Shown here: positions 49,448 through 58,389 of the stretch, in pieces
Layout of the letters: each line of letters begins with the position of its first letter
Numbering within the stretch: position 1 is the stretch's first letter
Assembly: GCA_020720815.1 (NCBI GenBank)
Contig: DYNY01000006.1
Location: 1 to 60,440, forward strand
From: Candidatus Elulimicrobium sp.
Lineage (GTDB): Bacteria > Patescibacteriota > Minisyncoccia > Phycocordibacterales > UBA918
Reading direction: 5' to 3'
DNA: 60,440 nucleotides
Program-made: the position numbers and the translations under genes
The notes under the pieces: model-generated
Told to the model about the DNA's origin: nothing
Seen by the model: only the letters and a program-made list of their open reading frames with translations
Database searches by the model: none

Positions 49448-51520
49448 TTAGATAGATCGTTGTTTGAAAATTTTCGCTATCGCTAACGAGACGATGAAAA
49501 TGACTACAGATAAAATAATAAACTTGCTATCAATCGCCTCGGTAGTGATACCGTCTTTTAAGAATTCTTCCACACTAAGTGAGGCACCAATAGCTACGAA
49601 AGTGGTGATGCCAAGTAGGGTTCCCAAAATGGTGGCTATCAAATACGGAGTAAAAGGGACGCGGAATAATCCAGCTCCATAATTGACCATATCAAACGGA
49701 AAAAAAGTCAGGCGCATGGTCAGGATAGTGAGGAAGGGGTGTTTCTGTAGCGGAGCTGTCCACTTTGCTAGTAAGGATTTTTTGTCAGTATTTGATTGAC
49801 TGAAGAAACGACCAACGCCATAGGCGAGCATGGCTGAGAGGTTGGCACCAATGATAGTGTAGATAATGCCAAAGAGGCCGAAGAAAACACCGGAGAGAAT
49901 AGTGAGGGCAGTACCAGGGAAGAAAGTCAGTGGTCTAATGGCGTAAGCAAGGATATATAAGAGGGGTCCCCAATAAGTGCTGGTAATAAAATCAAATAAG
50001 CGGACCGTTAATTCGGTCACGGTAAAGCCGTAGGTTTCTTTGTAGTTATAGAGGGCGTATAGAGCTGATAACCAGAGTAGCGCCACCACTATTTTGGGCA
50101 GAGCTTTTTTAAATACATTTAGTAAGTCAGCTTTAAGCGAAGAAAATTGCTCTGCTAGGAAATAATCCCCGGCGCGCTTTAGGATAAGTGAATAGGTCGG
50201 GTAGGCGAAAATAGTCGAACGTAGTTTATAGAGAGAAATATCATTAGCCATGGCTAGAGTGAGAGTACCAATCAGTTCCCCGGCGCGTGGCCCAATAATG
50301 TGTGCTCCAAGGATAGTGCCGGATAGTCGCTTGGCAATGATGATTAGAAGACCACTTGTTTTATCATCAGTTCGAGCTCTATCATTGGCGCTAAAGGGTA
50401 CCTCAACGCGCCTGATATTTTCCTCACCGTACTCTTGTTTTGCTTCAGTCCAGGAAAGACCGACTTGGCCAATTTCTGGGTTGGTGTAAGTGACTTTCGG
50501 GACTAGTTTTTCTTGTGGTGAAATCAATCCTTTACTTAATATATGAGTTATGACTTGGCGGGCGGTATCATCGGCCACGTGGGTAAATTTTAGTCGAGCC
50601 GATACATCCCCTAAAGCGTAGATACTTTTGTTAGTCGTGCGCCAACTACTATCAACTGTGATACCAAAGTTAGTACTTAAGATACCGGCCTCGGTTAGAC
50701 CTTGAGGTAGATTTGGTACACGACCAACTGCAACTAAAACTTTTGTAAAAGGTATTTGCTTGGTGGTGGTCACTGCACCAGACTCGTTCTTTATTTCCAC
50801 TTCAGCTGCCTCTCCCTTTACTTGTTTTACACTAGCGTTAGTTAAGATAGTGATACCAAGGTCGGTAAAAGCTTTGGTGATGATGGGGCCTATAGCTTCG
50901 TCTTCTAAGCGAGCGAAGCGTGGTCCGTTCTCAATGATAGTGACCTGGCTTCCGAGCATGGTCAATGCTTGTCCCATCTCCATCCCAATTGGTCCACCAC
51001 CAATAATCAGAGTCTTGGCCGGTGTTTCACTCAACGTAAAAATATTTTGGTTGGTGAGAATGTATTCTGGAGCTAAACCAGGGATAGAGAGTGGTCGAGG
51101 TGATGATCCGGTAGAGATGATAGCTTGCTTGAAAAGATAAATATTTTCATCTATCTGGAGTGTGTGATGGCTAGTAAAAATTCCCTCTCCCAAAACCACA
51201 TCAATACCCAGGTGTTTAAAATGTTCTGGCGTTTCATCGACTAATATCTCGGCAATTTTACCTCGAACATATTCCCAAGCATTCAATCGATAGGTTTCAC
51301 TGTCTTCAGTTTTGCCCGTCACTTTTATCGCCGAGGCATAGGTTTTGGCATGGTGTAGCAGAGCTTTGCTGGGGATGCAGCCAGAGTTGGTGCATTCACC
51401 ACCGAGATGTGTCTTCTCTACTAGTAAAACTTTTTTACCTAACTTAGCTAAAGCGACAGCGCTGGTTAATCCCCCTGACCCTGCTCCTACTACCACTACC
51501 TCATATTTTGTGACTGACAT
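49448..51520 (-). CDS. FAD-dependent disulfide reductase fused to a TVP38/VTT membrane domain
   Basis: 690 residues. The N-terminal 460 or so form a class I pyridine nucleotide-disulfide reductase: FAD-binding VVGAGSGGLTSAVA, redox pair GGECTNSGCIPSK, NAD-binding IIGGGPIGMEMG, ALGDVSARLKFTH, and a dimerization domain. The canonical His-Glu of lipoamide or mercuric reductase at the C-terminal end is not obvious. The last 200 or so residues are a TVP38/DedA-like domain (FFPGTALTILSGVFFGLFG, then LRLTFFPFDMVNYGAGL). Such fusions would tether the reductase to the membrane. Confidence 0.9.
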   Translation of the reverse strand: MSVTKYEVVVVGAGSGGLTSAVALAKLGKKVLLVEKTHLGGECTNSGCIPSKALLHHAKTYASAIKVTGKTEDSETYRLNAWEYVRGKIAEILVDETPEHFKHLGIDVVLGEGIFTSHHTLQIDENIYLFKQAIISTGSSPRPLSIPGLAPEYILTNQNIFTLSETPAKTLIIGGGPIGMEMGQALTMLGSQVTIIENGPRFARLEDEAIGPIITKAFTDLGITILTNASVKQVKGEAAEVEIKNESGAVTTTKQIPFTKVLVAVGRVPNLPQGLTEAGILSTNFGITVDSSWRTTNKSIYALGDVSARLKFTHVADDTARQVITHILSKGLISPQEKLVPKVTYTNPEIGQVGLSWTEAKQEYGEENIRRVEVPFSANDRARTDDKTSGLLIIIAKRLSGTILGAHIIGPRAGELIGTLTLAMANDISLYKLRSTIFAYPTYSLILKRAGDYFLAEQFSSLKADLLNVFKKALPKIVVALLWLSALYALYNYKETYGFTVTELTVRLFDFITSTYWGPLLYILAYAIRPLTFFPGTALTILSGVFFGLFGIIYTIIGANLSAMLAYGVGRFFSQSNTDKKSLLAKWTAPLQKHPFLTILTMRLTFFPFDMVNYGAGLFRVPFTPYLIATILGTLLGITTFVAIGASLSVEEFLKDGITTEAIDSKFIILSVVIFIVSLAIAKIFKQRSI

Positions 51521-51598
51521 GTAAATTATATAGTACTCTGCCAGACTAAAAAACTGTAGTCTTAAGTAAGGATAAAAAGTGTGGCATACTAAAGTAAT

Positions 51599-53026
51599 AT
51601 GACTGTATTTTTAGATGATTTGATGCTTAAAAAGGCTTCTTTGCCACCCACCAGTATCGTGATATTTGGTGGTACTGGTGATTTGGCTGAAACTAAACTA
51701 TATCCAGCTTTACTTGATCTTTATGTTCATGGCGCTCTACCCAATCAATTTAGAATTATTGGTATTTCACGCAAAGCCCTCTCGCCTGAAGAATATCATG
51801 AGTTTGTCAAAAAAAGTCTGGAGAAAAAAATTAGTAGCTATGAACAGTCAGTAGTGGCTCAATTTTGCCAGCATATTGAGTATCTTGCGGGAGACTTTGG
51901 TCTGGCTTCAACTTATAGCGAGCTATTATCTTTGTTAAAGGAATTTGATGGTGAAGTGATGCAGTGCACCAACAAGCTTTTTTACCTAGCGGTACCACCG
52001 CAGTTATATAGTGGAATATTTAAATATCTAGATGAGTCTGGCTTAATGCGAACCTGTGATGGAGTTCTATCTTGGGCGCGCATTTTGGTTGAAAAGCCGT
52101 TTGGTAGAGATCTTATGACAGCGGAAATACTTGAAGAAGAACTTTGTTCAAGGTTTGACGAAGAACAAATTTATCGTATTGATCATTATCTGGCCAAGGA
52201 TTCGATTGAAAATATTATCGCGCTTCGCTTTGCTAACACTATATTGTCCGACTCTTGGTACAATGGGCAAGTGGAGTCCATCGCCATTCGTTTGCTTGAA
52301 AAAAAAGACGTTGCCAATCGTGGTTCATTTTATGACGGGGTGGGTGCTTTACGAGATGTAGGACAAAATCACGTACTACAAATTTTGGCTTTATTGACCA
52401 TGACACCCAGTGATATTTCCACTGTTAGTGCGATACGGGCCGCTAGGGCAGAAGTATTGGAGAGCCTACTGCCACCTACTTATGTGATTAAGGGTCAATA
52501 CAAAGATTTCACTAAAACAATTGGAGTAGCGTCAGATTCTCTTACAGAGACATACTTTAAAATTAAGACCGAACTTTCTTCTTCTCGATGGTCTGGTGTA
52601 CCAATAACACTTGAAGCAGGGAAAGCACTAGATAAAAATATTAATGAAGTGGTAGTGACATTTCGTCCGCAGGTAAATTGGCAAAGAGAAACTGAACCAC
52701 ATGTAAAAGATCACCGTAATGTTTTGACTATGCAATTCTCGCCAGAACAACGCATCACTCTTTCGGTTTGGGTGAAGAAGCCGGGGTTTACCTTTGCACT
52801 AGAGGAAAGAGTGCTAGAGCTAATTCGAAGTGAGGCGGTGGATGCCTATTCCCCGGAGGCTTATGAGCGAGTACTATATGATTGTATTGCGGGAGATCAA
52901 ACCAGATTTGTCAGTGGTGCCGAGGTGATGGCTGCGTGGAAATTTATTACCCCACTTTTACAAACTGACAATATTCCTTTGTTTTCTTATGAAGTCGGAG
53001 CGCAGTGGTCTGATAGTCTAAATTAA
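51599..53026 (+). CDS. zwf: Glucose-6-phosphate 1-dehydrogenase
   Basis: First step of the oxidative pentose phosphate route, making NADPH. 475 residues: nucleotide motif FGGTGDLAETKLYPAL, active-site RIDHYLAKDSIENI and GALRDVGQNHVLQILALL. A CATACT -10 with TGg lies 8 nt before the ATG (near-leaderless). First gene of zwf-gnd-pgl. Confidence 0.95.
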   Translation: MTVFLDDLMLKKASLPPTSIVIFGGTGDLAETKLYPALLDLYVHGALPNQFRIIGISRKALSPEEYHEFVKKSLEKKISSYEQSVVAQFCQHIEYLAGDFGLASTYSELLSLLKEFDGEVMQCTNKLFYLAVPPQLYSGIFKYLDESGLMRTCDGVLSWARILVEKPFGRDLMTAEILEEELCSRFDEEQIYRIDHYLAKDSIENIIALRFANTILSDSWYNGQVESIAIRLLEKKDVANRGSFYDGVGALRDVGQNHVLQILALLTMTPSDISTVSAIRAARAEVLESLLPPTYVIKGQYKDFTKTIGVASDSLTETYFKIKTELSSSRWSGVPITLEAGKALDKNINEVVVTFRPQVNWQRETEPHVKDHRNVLTMQFSPEQRITLSVWVKKPGFTFALEERVLELIRSEAVDAYSPEAYERVLYDCIAGDQTRFVSGAEVMAAWKFITPLLQTDNIPLFSYEVGAQWSDSLN

Positions 53027-53032
53027 AATAAT

Positions 53033-53950
53033 ATGAATAATAATAATGGAAAGGTAATTGGTTTTATCGGACTCGGTCGCATGGGTCTAAACATGGCTAC
53101 TTTGCTTGTGGAAAAAGGTTATCGCGTGGTTGGTTATAATCGGAGTGAAGAAGCCAGGATAGCAGCTAAGGCGGTCGGAGTAGAAGTGGTTGACGACATT
53201 AGCTCGTTGATAACGGCTTTACCATTACCCAAGGTAGTTTGGGTAATGGTTTCAAGTAGTGCAGTTGACGCTGTGCTTAATGAACTAACGCCACAACTTT
53301 CACCGGGGGATACTATTATTGATGGTGGTAATAGTTTTTATAAAGATTCAATACGACGTCATAAGGCGCTAAAAGAAAAAGAATTAAAGTTTTTGGATTG
53401 TGGTACTTCCGGAGGTATGGATGGAGCTCGTCATGGCGCATCAATTATGGTCGGAGGGAGGCCTGAAGTATTTGCGGAGCATGAGCACATCTTTGCTTCA
53501 TTGGCGACAAAGGACGGTTACGCTCGAGTGGGTAATGAAGGGGCTGGGCATTTTGTAAAAATGATCCATAACGGTATTGAATACGGCATGATGGGTGCTA
53601 TTGCTGAAGGAATGACTATTCTACATGAACATGAGGAGGAATTTGGTATTAAGCTAGAGGAAGTCTTCAAACCCTACGAACACGAAAGTATTATCACGAG
53701 TAAGCTTGTTTCATGGCTTAAGAAAGCTTATGACGAAGGACAGATAGATTTAATTACCGGAGAAGTCCCTAGAGGAGAGACTGAAAGTGAGATGGAGCAC
53801 ATAGTTACTTTGGGCGATGTGAAAGTACTAGAGGGTGCTTTGGCTCAAAGAAAAGCGACTCGCGAAAAAGCTTCATACCTAGGTAAATTAATAGCCGCGA
53901 TGCGTAACCAATTTGGTGGCCATTCGGTAATTAAGCGTGAGGCAAAATAA
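53033..53950 (+). CDS. gnd: 6-phosphogluconate dehydrogenase, short NAD-type
   Basis: Oxidative decarboxylation to ribulose-5-phosphate. 305 residues: GFIGLGRMGLNMA, then LDCGTSGGMDGARHGASIMVGG and the active-site GAGHFVKMIHNGIEYGMM. This is the short form (about 300 residues, the GndA/YqeC type), which usually prefers NAD. Starts 6 nt after zwf. Confidence 0.94.
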   Translation: MNNNNGKVIGFIGLGRMGLNMATLLVEKGYRVVGYNRSEEARIAAKAVGVEVVDDISSLITALPLPKVVWVMVSSSAVDAVLNELTPQLSPGDTIIDGGNSFYKDSIRRHKALKEKELKFLDCGTSGGMDGARHGASIMVGGRPEVFAEHEHIFASLATKDGYARVGNEGAGHFVKMIHNGIEYGMMGAIAEGMTILHEHEEEFGIKLEEVFKPYEHESIITSKLVSWLKKAYDEGQIDLITGEVPRGETESEMEHIVTLGDVKVLEGALAQRKATREKASYLGKLIAAMRNQFGGHSVIKREAK

Positions 53951-53952
53951 GT

Positions 53953-54669
53953 ATGGAGATTATTCGTAGAGATATGCCGGCGATGGCGGCCGGTGAGGTC
54001 ATGACAAAATTGCTAGTCCAATATAAAGACACGCCTGTTTTATTATTACTTTCCGGTGGCTCGGCTTTTTCAATTTTGGAAAATATCCCTGCCTACGTAT
54101 TGGATTCCCGGATTACACTAGGAGTACTTGATGAGCGTTATGACACTGATGAGTCCATTAATAATTTTATTCAGCTAAGTAAGACAGCTTTTTTTAACCG
54201 GGCGGTTCAATCTGGCTGTTTCTATATTGATACGCACGTAGAGTCCGGTGAGACTCTACAAAACCTTGGTTTACGTTTTAATCACATCTTAAGTAAATGG
54301 CGAGAAGATAATCCGGGTGGAGTGGTGTTGATTACTCTTGGCTTGGGTCAGGATGGTCATACCGCCGGTCTTATGCCTGGGTATGTGGAAGAGGTGAGTT
54401 GGTCTGGAGTCTTGGCGATGGGTTATGAAGTTGATACTTTGGTTAATCCATATACCAAACGCGTTACAGTTACGCCACGTTTTCTTAAAACTGAGGTCAC
54501 CGGGGCAATTGCCTATGTAGCCGGAGCTTCGAAGTGTTCAGTTTTGAATCAGCTTCTTTCAGCTGAGGGTGAGATTGAGATTTGTCCGGCTTTACTCTGG
54601 CACTCTATACGCGGACTTACCATTGTTACCGACTGCCAAGAGGGTAATTATTCTACTCTTTCAACATAA
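53953..54669 (+). CDS. pgl: 6-phosphogluconolactonase
   Basis: Hydrolyses the lactone between zwf and gnd. 238 residues with LLSGGSAF and LGLGQDGHTAGLMPG, the DevB/SOL signature. Starts 2 nt after gnd. The gene order zwf-gnd-pgl completes the oxidative branch in one transcript. Confidence 0.92.
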   Translation: MEIIRRDMPAMAAGEVMTKLLVQYKDTPVLLLLSGGSAFSILENIPAYVLDSRITLGVLDERYDTDESINNFIQLSKTAFFNRAVQSGCFYIDTHVESGETLQNLGLRFNHILSKWREDNPGGVVLITLGLGQDGHTAGLMPGYVEEVSWSGVLAMGYEVDTLVNPYTKRVTVTPRFLKTEVTGAIAYVAGASKCSVLNQLLSAEGEIEICPALLWHSIRGLTIVTDCQEGNYSTLST

Positions 54670-54718
54670 ACCATTTGCGGAGGGCGGATATTGGGGCGGT
54701 GGGCGAAGCAAATGGTTT
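54668..54718 (+). promoter_or_regulatory. G-rich hairpin after pgl
   Basis: aaaccatttgc/gcaaatggttt, a perfect 11-bp stem, closes a 29-nt loop with five G-runs (ggagggcggatattggggcg and on). There is no T-run, so it is not a classical terminator. The loop could form a G-quadruplex. Confidence 0.45.
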
Positions 54719-54782
54719 GATGTTGGAAGAGGGCGAGACTATCTGTAATCGGTTGCTGATTACCCATAAATACCGTATAGTT

Positions 54783-54939
54783 ACGCGCAAACAAGGAACG
54801 GGTAGATAATAATAGTACTATTATTTACGATGTTTCGCGTACGTTGGTTTTTGTTTTACCCTTAGACAAAAGCCGAAGCGCTAATGAATACAGGGCGAAA
54901 TAATGTCCATTAGGGTATTTTTTCGTCCAGTATTCATTA
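54783..54939 (+). promoter_or_regulatory. Structured region upstream of fusA
   Basis: Two elements. acgcg.aaac/gtttcgcgt (54783-54840) encloses the 18-bp palindrome aataatagtactattatt. taatgaatac/gtattcatta (54882-54939) encloses gggcgaaa/tttcgtcc (one G-U). fusA starts 57 nt later. A TATAGT candidate lies close to the ATG, so the hairpins may be a leader or may lie upstream of the promoter. Confidence 0.45.
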
Positions 54940-54995
54940 AAATGAATGGTAAGTGGTATTTAATATTTAATATATAGTAGATAGTAGATAAATTT

Positions 54996-57167
54996 ATGGC
55001 ACGAGAATTTCCAGTAAGTCGTATGCGAAACTTCGGTATCGTAGCGCACGTAGATGCAGGTAAAACCACGACTTCAGAGCGTGTACTCTTCTATACCGGT
55101 ATGAGTCACAAGATTGGTGAAGTGCACGATGGCGCCACAGTCACTGACTGGATGGAGCAAGAGCGTGAACGTGGTATCACTATTACCGCGGCCGCTATTT
55201 CTTGTAATTGGTCAAAGACCGATGTGGCTGATCGAAAAGATCGATCACAAATGTATAACTTTAACATTATAGATACTCCAGGACACATAGACTTTACGGC
55301 TGAAGTAAAGCGTTCAATGCGTGTGCTCGATGGTGCGGTAGTAGTATTTGACTCAGTAGCAGGTGTAGAGCCACAATCAGAAACCAACTGGGGTTATGCT
55401 GACGAGGCTGGAGTGCCACGTATTTGTTTCATCAATAAGATGGACCGCCTAGGAGCTAGTTTTGAAAAGTCTTACGCAAGTATTTTGGATCGTCTATCCA
55501 AAAAAGCTGTGCGTATTCAATTACCATGGGGAGCTGAAGATAATTTCCAAGGAGTAATTGACTTAATCAAGATGAAGGCTTTTGTATTTGAAGGTGAGAT
55601 GGGCACAACTGTCCGTGCTGTAGAGATACCTGAAGAACTCAAGGCAGATGCTGAAAAATATCGAGCTGAGCTTATTGAACGAGTAGTTGAACATGATGAT
55701 GTTTTGATGGAGGCTTACCTTTCTGGTACTTTGCCCACCAACGAACAATTGATGGTTACTCTTCGTAAGGCAGTATTAGCGAACGAGCTTTTCCCAGTAA
55801 TGACTGGTTCAGCCCTTAAGAATATTGGTGTACAACTAGTATTAGATGGTGTGGTTGATTATCTACCAGCGCCAACTGACTTACCACCAGTTAAAGGAAT
55901 TAATCCAAAGGATGATAGTGAAGTAACTCGGCTACCAGATGATTCTGAACCTTTTTGTGCTTTGGCTTTTAAATTGCAGACCGATCCATTTGTGGGACAA
56001 CTTACTTTCTTCCGGGTGTATTCCGGAGTAGTAAAGGCGGGAAGCTATATCTACAATGCCACCACCGGTGAAAAAGAACGTTTGGGTCGTATCGTACGAT
56101 TGATGGCCGACAAGCGAACTGAAATTGAAGAAGTGTACGCTGGAGAAATCGCTGCTGGAGTAGGTCTTAAGGAAGTGAAAACCTCGCACACACTTTGTGA
56201 TGAAGCCAATCCAATTATTCTTGAACAAATTAAATTCCCCGAACCGGTGGTAGCTCTCCGGGTCGAACCAAAAACTAAGGGTGACCAAGAGCGTATGGGT
56301 GTAGCTCTTAAGAAGTTGGCAGATGAAGATCCAACTTTTAAAGTGTCTACAGATGAAGAAACGATGGAGACTATTATTGCTGGTATGGGTGAACTTCACT
56401 TGGAAATTCTTGTTGACCGTATGAAGCGTGAGTTTAATGTGGAGGCAAATGTAGGTGCACCACAAGTAGCTTACCGAGAAACCATTCAGCGTGAAGCCGA
56501 GGCCGAATACAAATACGTTAAGCAGTCTGGTGGCCGTGGACAGTATGGTCACGTTAAGATACGGATTCGCCCAATGAAACCTCTAGAAGAAGGAGAGACT
56601 GTGAAAAAGAACATAACCCGCGAAGATCATTACGAATTCATCAACAATATTAAGGGAGGAGTTATTCCGGGTGAATTTATTCCAGCGGTTATGAAGGGAT
56701 GTAAAGAGGCGATGGCGCGTGGTTTCGTAGCTGGTTATAAGATGGAAGATATTTCAGTTGAGTTATTTGATGGTAGTTTCCATGATGTTGACTCATCAGA
56801 AATTGCCTTTAAATTGGCTGCTATACATGCTTTTAAGGAAGCAGCTGCTAAGGCCGGAGCAGTGCTATTGGAACCAGTAATGAAAGTCGAGGTGCGTACA
56901 CCAGAACAATTCATGGGTGATGTTAATGGAAACATTTCTAGTAAGCGTGGTCAGGTGGAGGGTATGGGTGATATCGGTGATAAGAAAGTTATTACTGCTA
57001 AGGTACCACTATCAGAGATGTTTGGTTACACCAACATGCTCCGCTCAATGACTCAAGGACGTGCATCAATGATGATGGAATTTCATCATTACGATGTCGT
57101 TCCACCAAACGTTGCTAACGAAATTAAAAAGAACCGTGGAGTGAAGGATGTAGAGACAGAAGAATAA
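54996..57167 (+). CDS. fusA: Elongation factor G
   Basis: Ribosomal translocase. 723 residues: AHVDAGKTTTSERVLFYTG (P-loop), switch II DTPGHIDFT, NKMDRLGA, then the EF-G domains with RETIQREAEAEYKYVKQSGGRGQYGHV. Complete, ending VKDVETEE. Not linked to rpsL-rpsG here. Large minus-strand ORFs inside it are shadows. Confidence 0.97.
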   Translation: MAREFPVSRMRNFGIVAHVDAGKTTTSERVLFYTGMSHKIGEVHDGATVTDWMEQERERGITITAAAISCNWSKTDVADRKDRSQMYNFNIIDTPGHIDFTAEVKRSMRVLDGAVVVFDSVAGVEPQSETNWGYADEAGVPRICFINKMDRLGASFEKSYASILDRLSKKAVRIQLPWGAEDNFQGVIDLIKMKAFVFEGEMGTTVRAVEIPEELKADAEKYRAELIERVVEHDDVLMEAYLSGTLPTNEQLMVTLRKAVLANELFPVMTGSALKNIGVQLVLDGVVDYLPAPTDLPPVKGINPKDDSEVTRLPDDSEPFCALAFKLQTDPFVGQLTFFRVYSGVVKAGSYIYNATTGEKERLGRIVRLMADKRTEIEEVYAGEIAAGVGLKEVKTSHTLCDEANPIILEQIKFPEPVVALRVEPKTKGDQERMGVALKKLADEDPTFKVSTDEETMETIIAGMGELHLEILVDRMKREFNVEANVGAPQVAYRETIQREAEAEYKYVKQSGGRGQYGHVKIRIRPMKPLEEGETVKKNITREDHYEFINNIKGGVIPGEFIPAVMKGCKEAMARGFVAGYKMEDISVELFDGSFHDVDSSEIAFKLAAIHAFKEAAAKAGAVLLEPVMKVEVRTPEQFMGDVNGNISSKRGQVEGMGDIGDKKVITAKVPLSEMFGYTNMLRSMTQGRASMMMEFHHYDVVPPNVANEIKKNRGVKDVETEE

Positions 57168-57189
57168 TTATTGAAATACCTCGAGAAGC

Positions 57190-57227
57190 TACAAAAGCGC
57201 GACCCCGTAAGGGGTCGCGCTTTTGTA
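57190..57227 (+). terminator. fusA terminator
   Basis: tacaaaagcgcgacccc and its complement, 17 bp with a gtaa loop; the outer arm is T-rich. Confidence 0.85.
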
Positions 57228-57244
57228 ATAGAATAAAAAAGAAA

Positions 57245-57290
57245 GCCGTTTGGTGAAGAGTACTCAAAAGAGTACTCTTCACCAAACGGC
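57245..57290 (-). terminator. Terminator of the 57315 gene
   Basis: A perfect 21-bp stem (first arm begins gccgtttggtgaagag) with an aaaa loop. On the minus strand TTTCTTTTTT follows. Confidence 0.9.
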
Positions 57291-57314
57291 GATGCTCGTT
57301 CTGGGGTGATTGAT

Positions 57315-57740
57315 TTACAGCTCTGGGTAATGGCGACCGTTGGTGCGATGGCCGTTAGAATGAACAAGGTAAACCACATCCGGGTGCCCGTAGCAGACAG
57401 AAATGACCAGGTGGCCATTGTTCTCGTACGGTGCGAAATACCAGTGTGTCATCGACCCGACCCGGATTTCCGCCTGCTCGCGCAAAGCTCTACGCACCGG
57501 CGTACCCGGGTAGCCATCGGCGACAAGTCGGTTGATTACCTCGTCAATGCTCTTGAAGCCGGCTCGGGCTAACTGCTCTGGTGTAAACCCAAGCAGGGTC
57601 TCGCCGGGCAAGAGCCAAACCTCATAGGCCGGCTTACCCATCGCCTTTCCCAGGCCGACAACGGACGAGTTATGGGCACAAGAAACCTGTCGAAGGTCGA
57701 GTCTACCTAGAGTGGCGACGTAGTTGATAAAGTTGTTCAT
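57315..57740 (-). CDS. Hypothetical protein (GC-rich orphan class)
   Basis: 141 residues, soluble. EVWLLPGETLLGFTPEQLA is followed by a helix and a beta-rich end (HLVISVCYGHPDVVYLVHSNGH). No family recognised. AAAGGAGAC precedes the ATG, and its ATGA overlaps the stop of the upstream gene, so the two are translationally coupled. GC-rich compared with fusA and tuf. Confidence 0.6.
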   Translation of the reverse strand: MNNFINYVATLGRLDLRQVSCAHNSSVVGLGKAMGKPAYEVWLLPGETLLGFTPEQLARAGFKSIDEVINRLVADGYPGTPVRRALREQAEIRVGSMTHWYFAPYENNGHLVISVCYGHPDVVYLVHSNGHRTNGRHYPEL

Positions 57741-58165
57741 AACTGAGTCTCCTTTAAAGTTTTCTCTAGTAGGGTTAGGGCCAATTCACTACCACAGATG
57801 ATAGAAATAGCCTTACCCTCCCTGTTCTTGCCGATCCAGGGGATTACTCGAACTCGCCATTGTAGGTTATCTGGATTCTTAAACCTTGGTATGAACTCAA
57901 TCAAGATTTTGTACTGCAACCGCTTCCAACGGACAGCATCTTGATAGTGTTGTAGACAAAGCTCCTCTGGCTTGTAAAAGTCACTGGATTGAAAAGCACC
58001 ACTATCACTCTCGAAGATGACAAAGTGAAAGAATGGCTGGTGTGCAAAATTACTCGACAACAGCACGACTGGATCGTGCGGTGGCTTATCGCCAATGATG
58101 ACTTCGGCGATAGTGAGACGACGCTCACAATCATTTAGAGGGGCACTGTTTCTGATGGGGTACAT
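57737..58165 (-). CDS. Hypothetical protein (GC-rich orphan class)
   Basis: 142 residues from ATG 58165 (MYPIRNSAPLNDCERRLTIA); the ORF track adds 10 codons, but GGGAGAC precedes this ATG at good spacing. Mixed alpha/beta composition (VVLLSSNFAHQPFFHFVIFE, WRVRVIPWIGKNREGKAISI). No known family. First gene of a coupled pair with 57315. Confidence 0.6.
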   Translation of the reverse strand: MYPIRNSAPLNDCERRLTIAEVIIGDKPPHDPVVLLSSNFAHQPFFHFVIFESDSGAFQSSDFYKPEELCLQHYQDAVRWKRLQYKILIEFIPRFKNPDNLQWRVRVIPWIGKNREGKAISIICGSELALTLLEKTLKETQL

Positions 58166-58325
58166 ATTGAAGTCTCCCGTTTTCAAAAGCCTCATTTGAG
58201 GCGGACTAAATTCTGTTGATTATATGAACATATTTTTTTAAGAAAGTAAACAACAAAAAAATAGGTGAATGTTTGTCTATATGTGATTTATATGGTATAA
58301 AATATTGCTTGGTATGGTACCGAGC

Positions 58326-58346
58326 ACGGGTAATTTTGGCACCCGT
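58326..58346 (+). promoter_or_regulatory. Leader hairpin of the degenerate Nudix gene
   Basis: acgggt/acccgt in the leader about 45-65 nt before the ATG, downstream of a TATAAA -10 candidate (near 58294). Confidence 0.35.
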
Positions 58347-58389
58347 AGTGTTCTTCTACTTTTGTATGGGTCTCAGGAGGGCTCAGAGC

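Noticed and set aside
55932-56552. 206-residue minus-strand ORF inside fusA
   Set aside because: It lies wholly in the fusA coding region, is rich in Phe/Leu/Ser/His as antisense frames are, and shows no domain. Shadow ORF.
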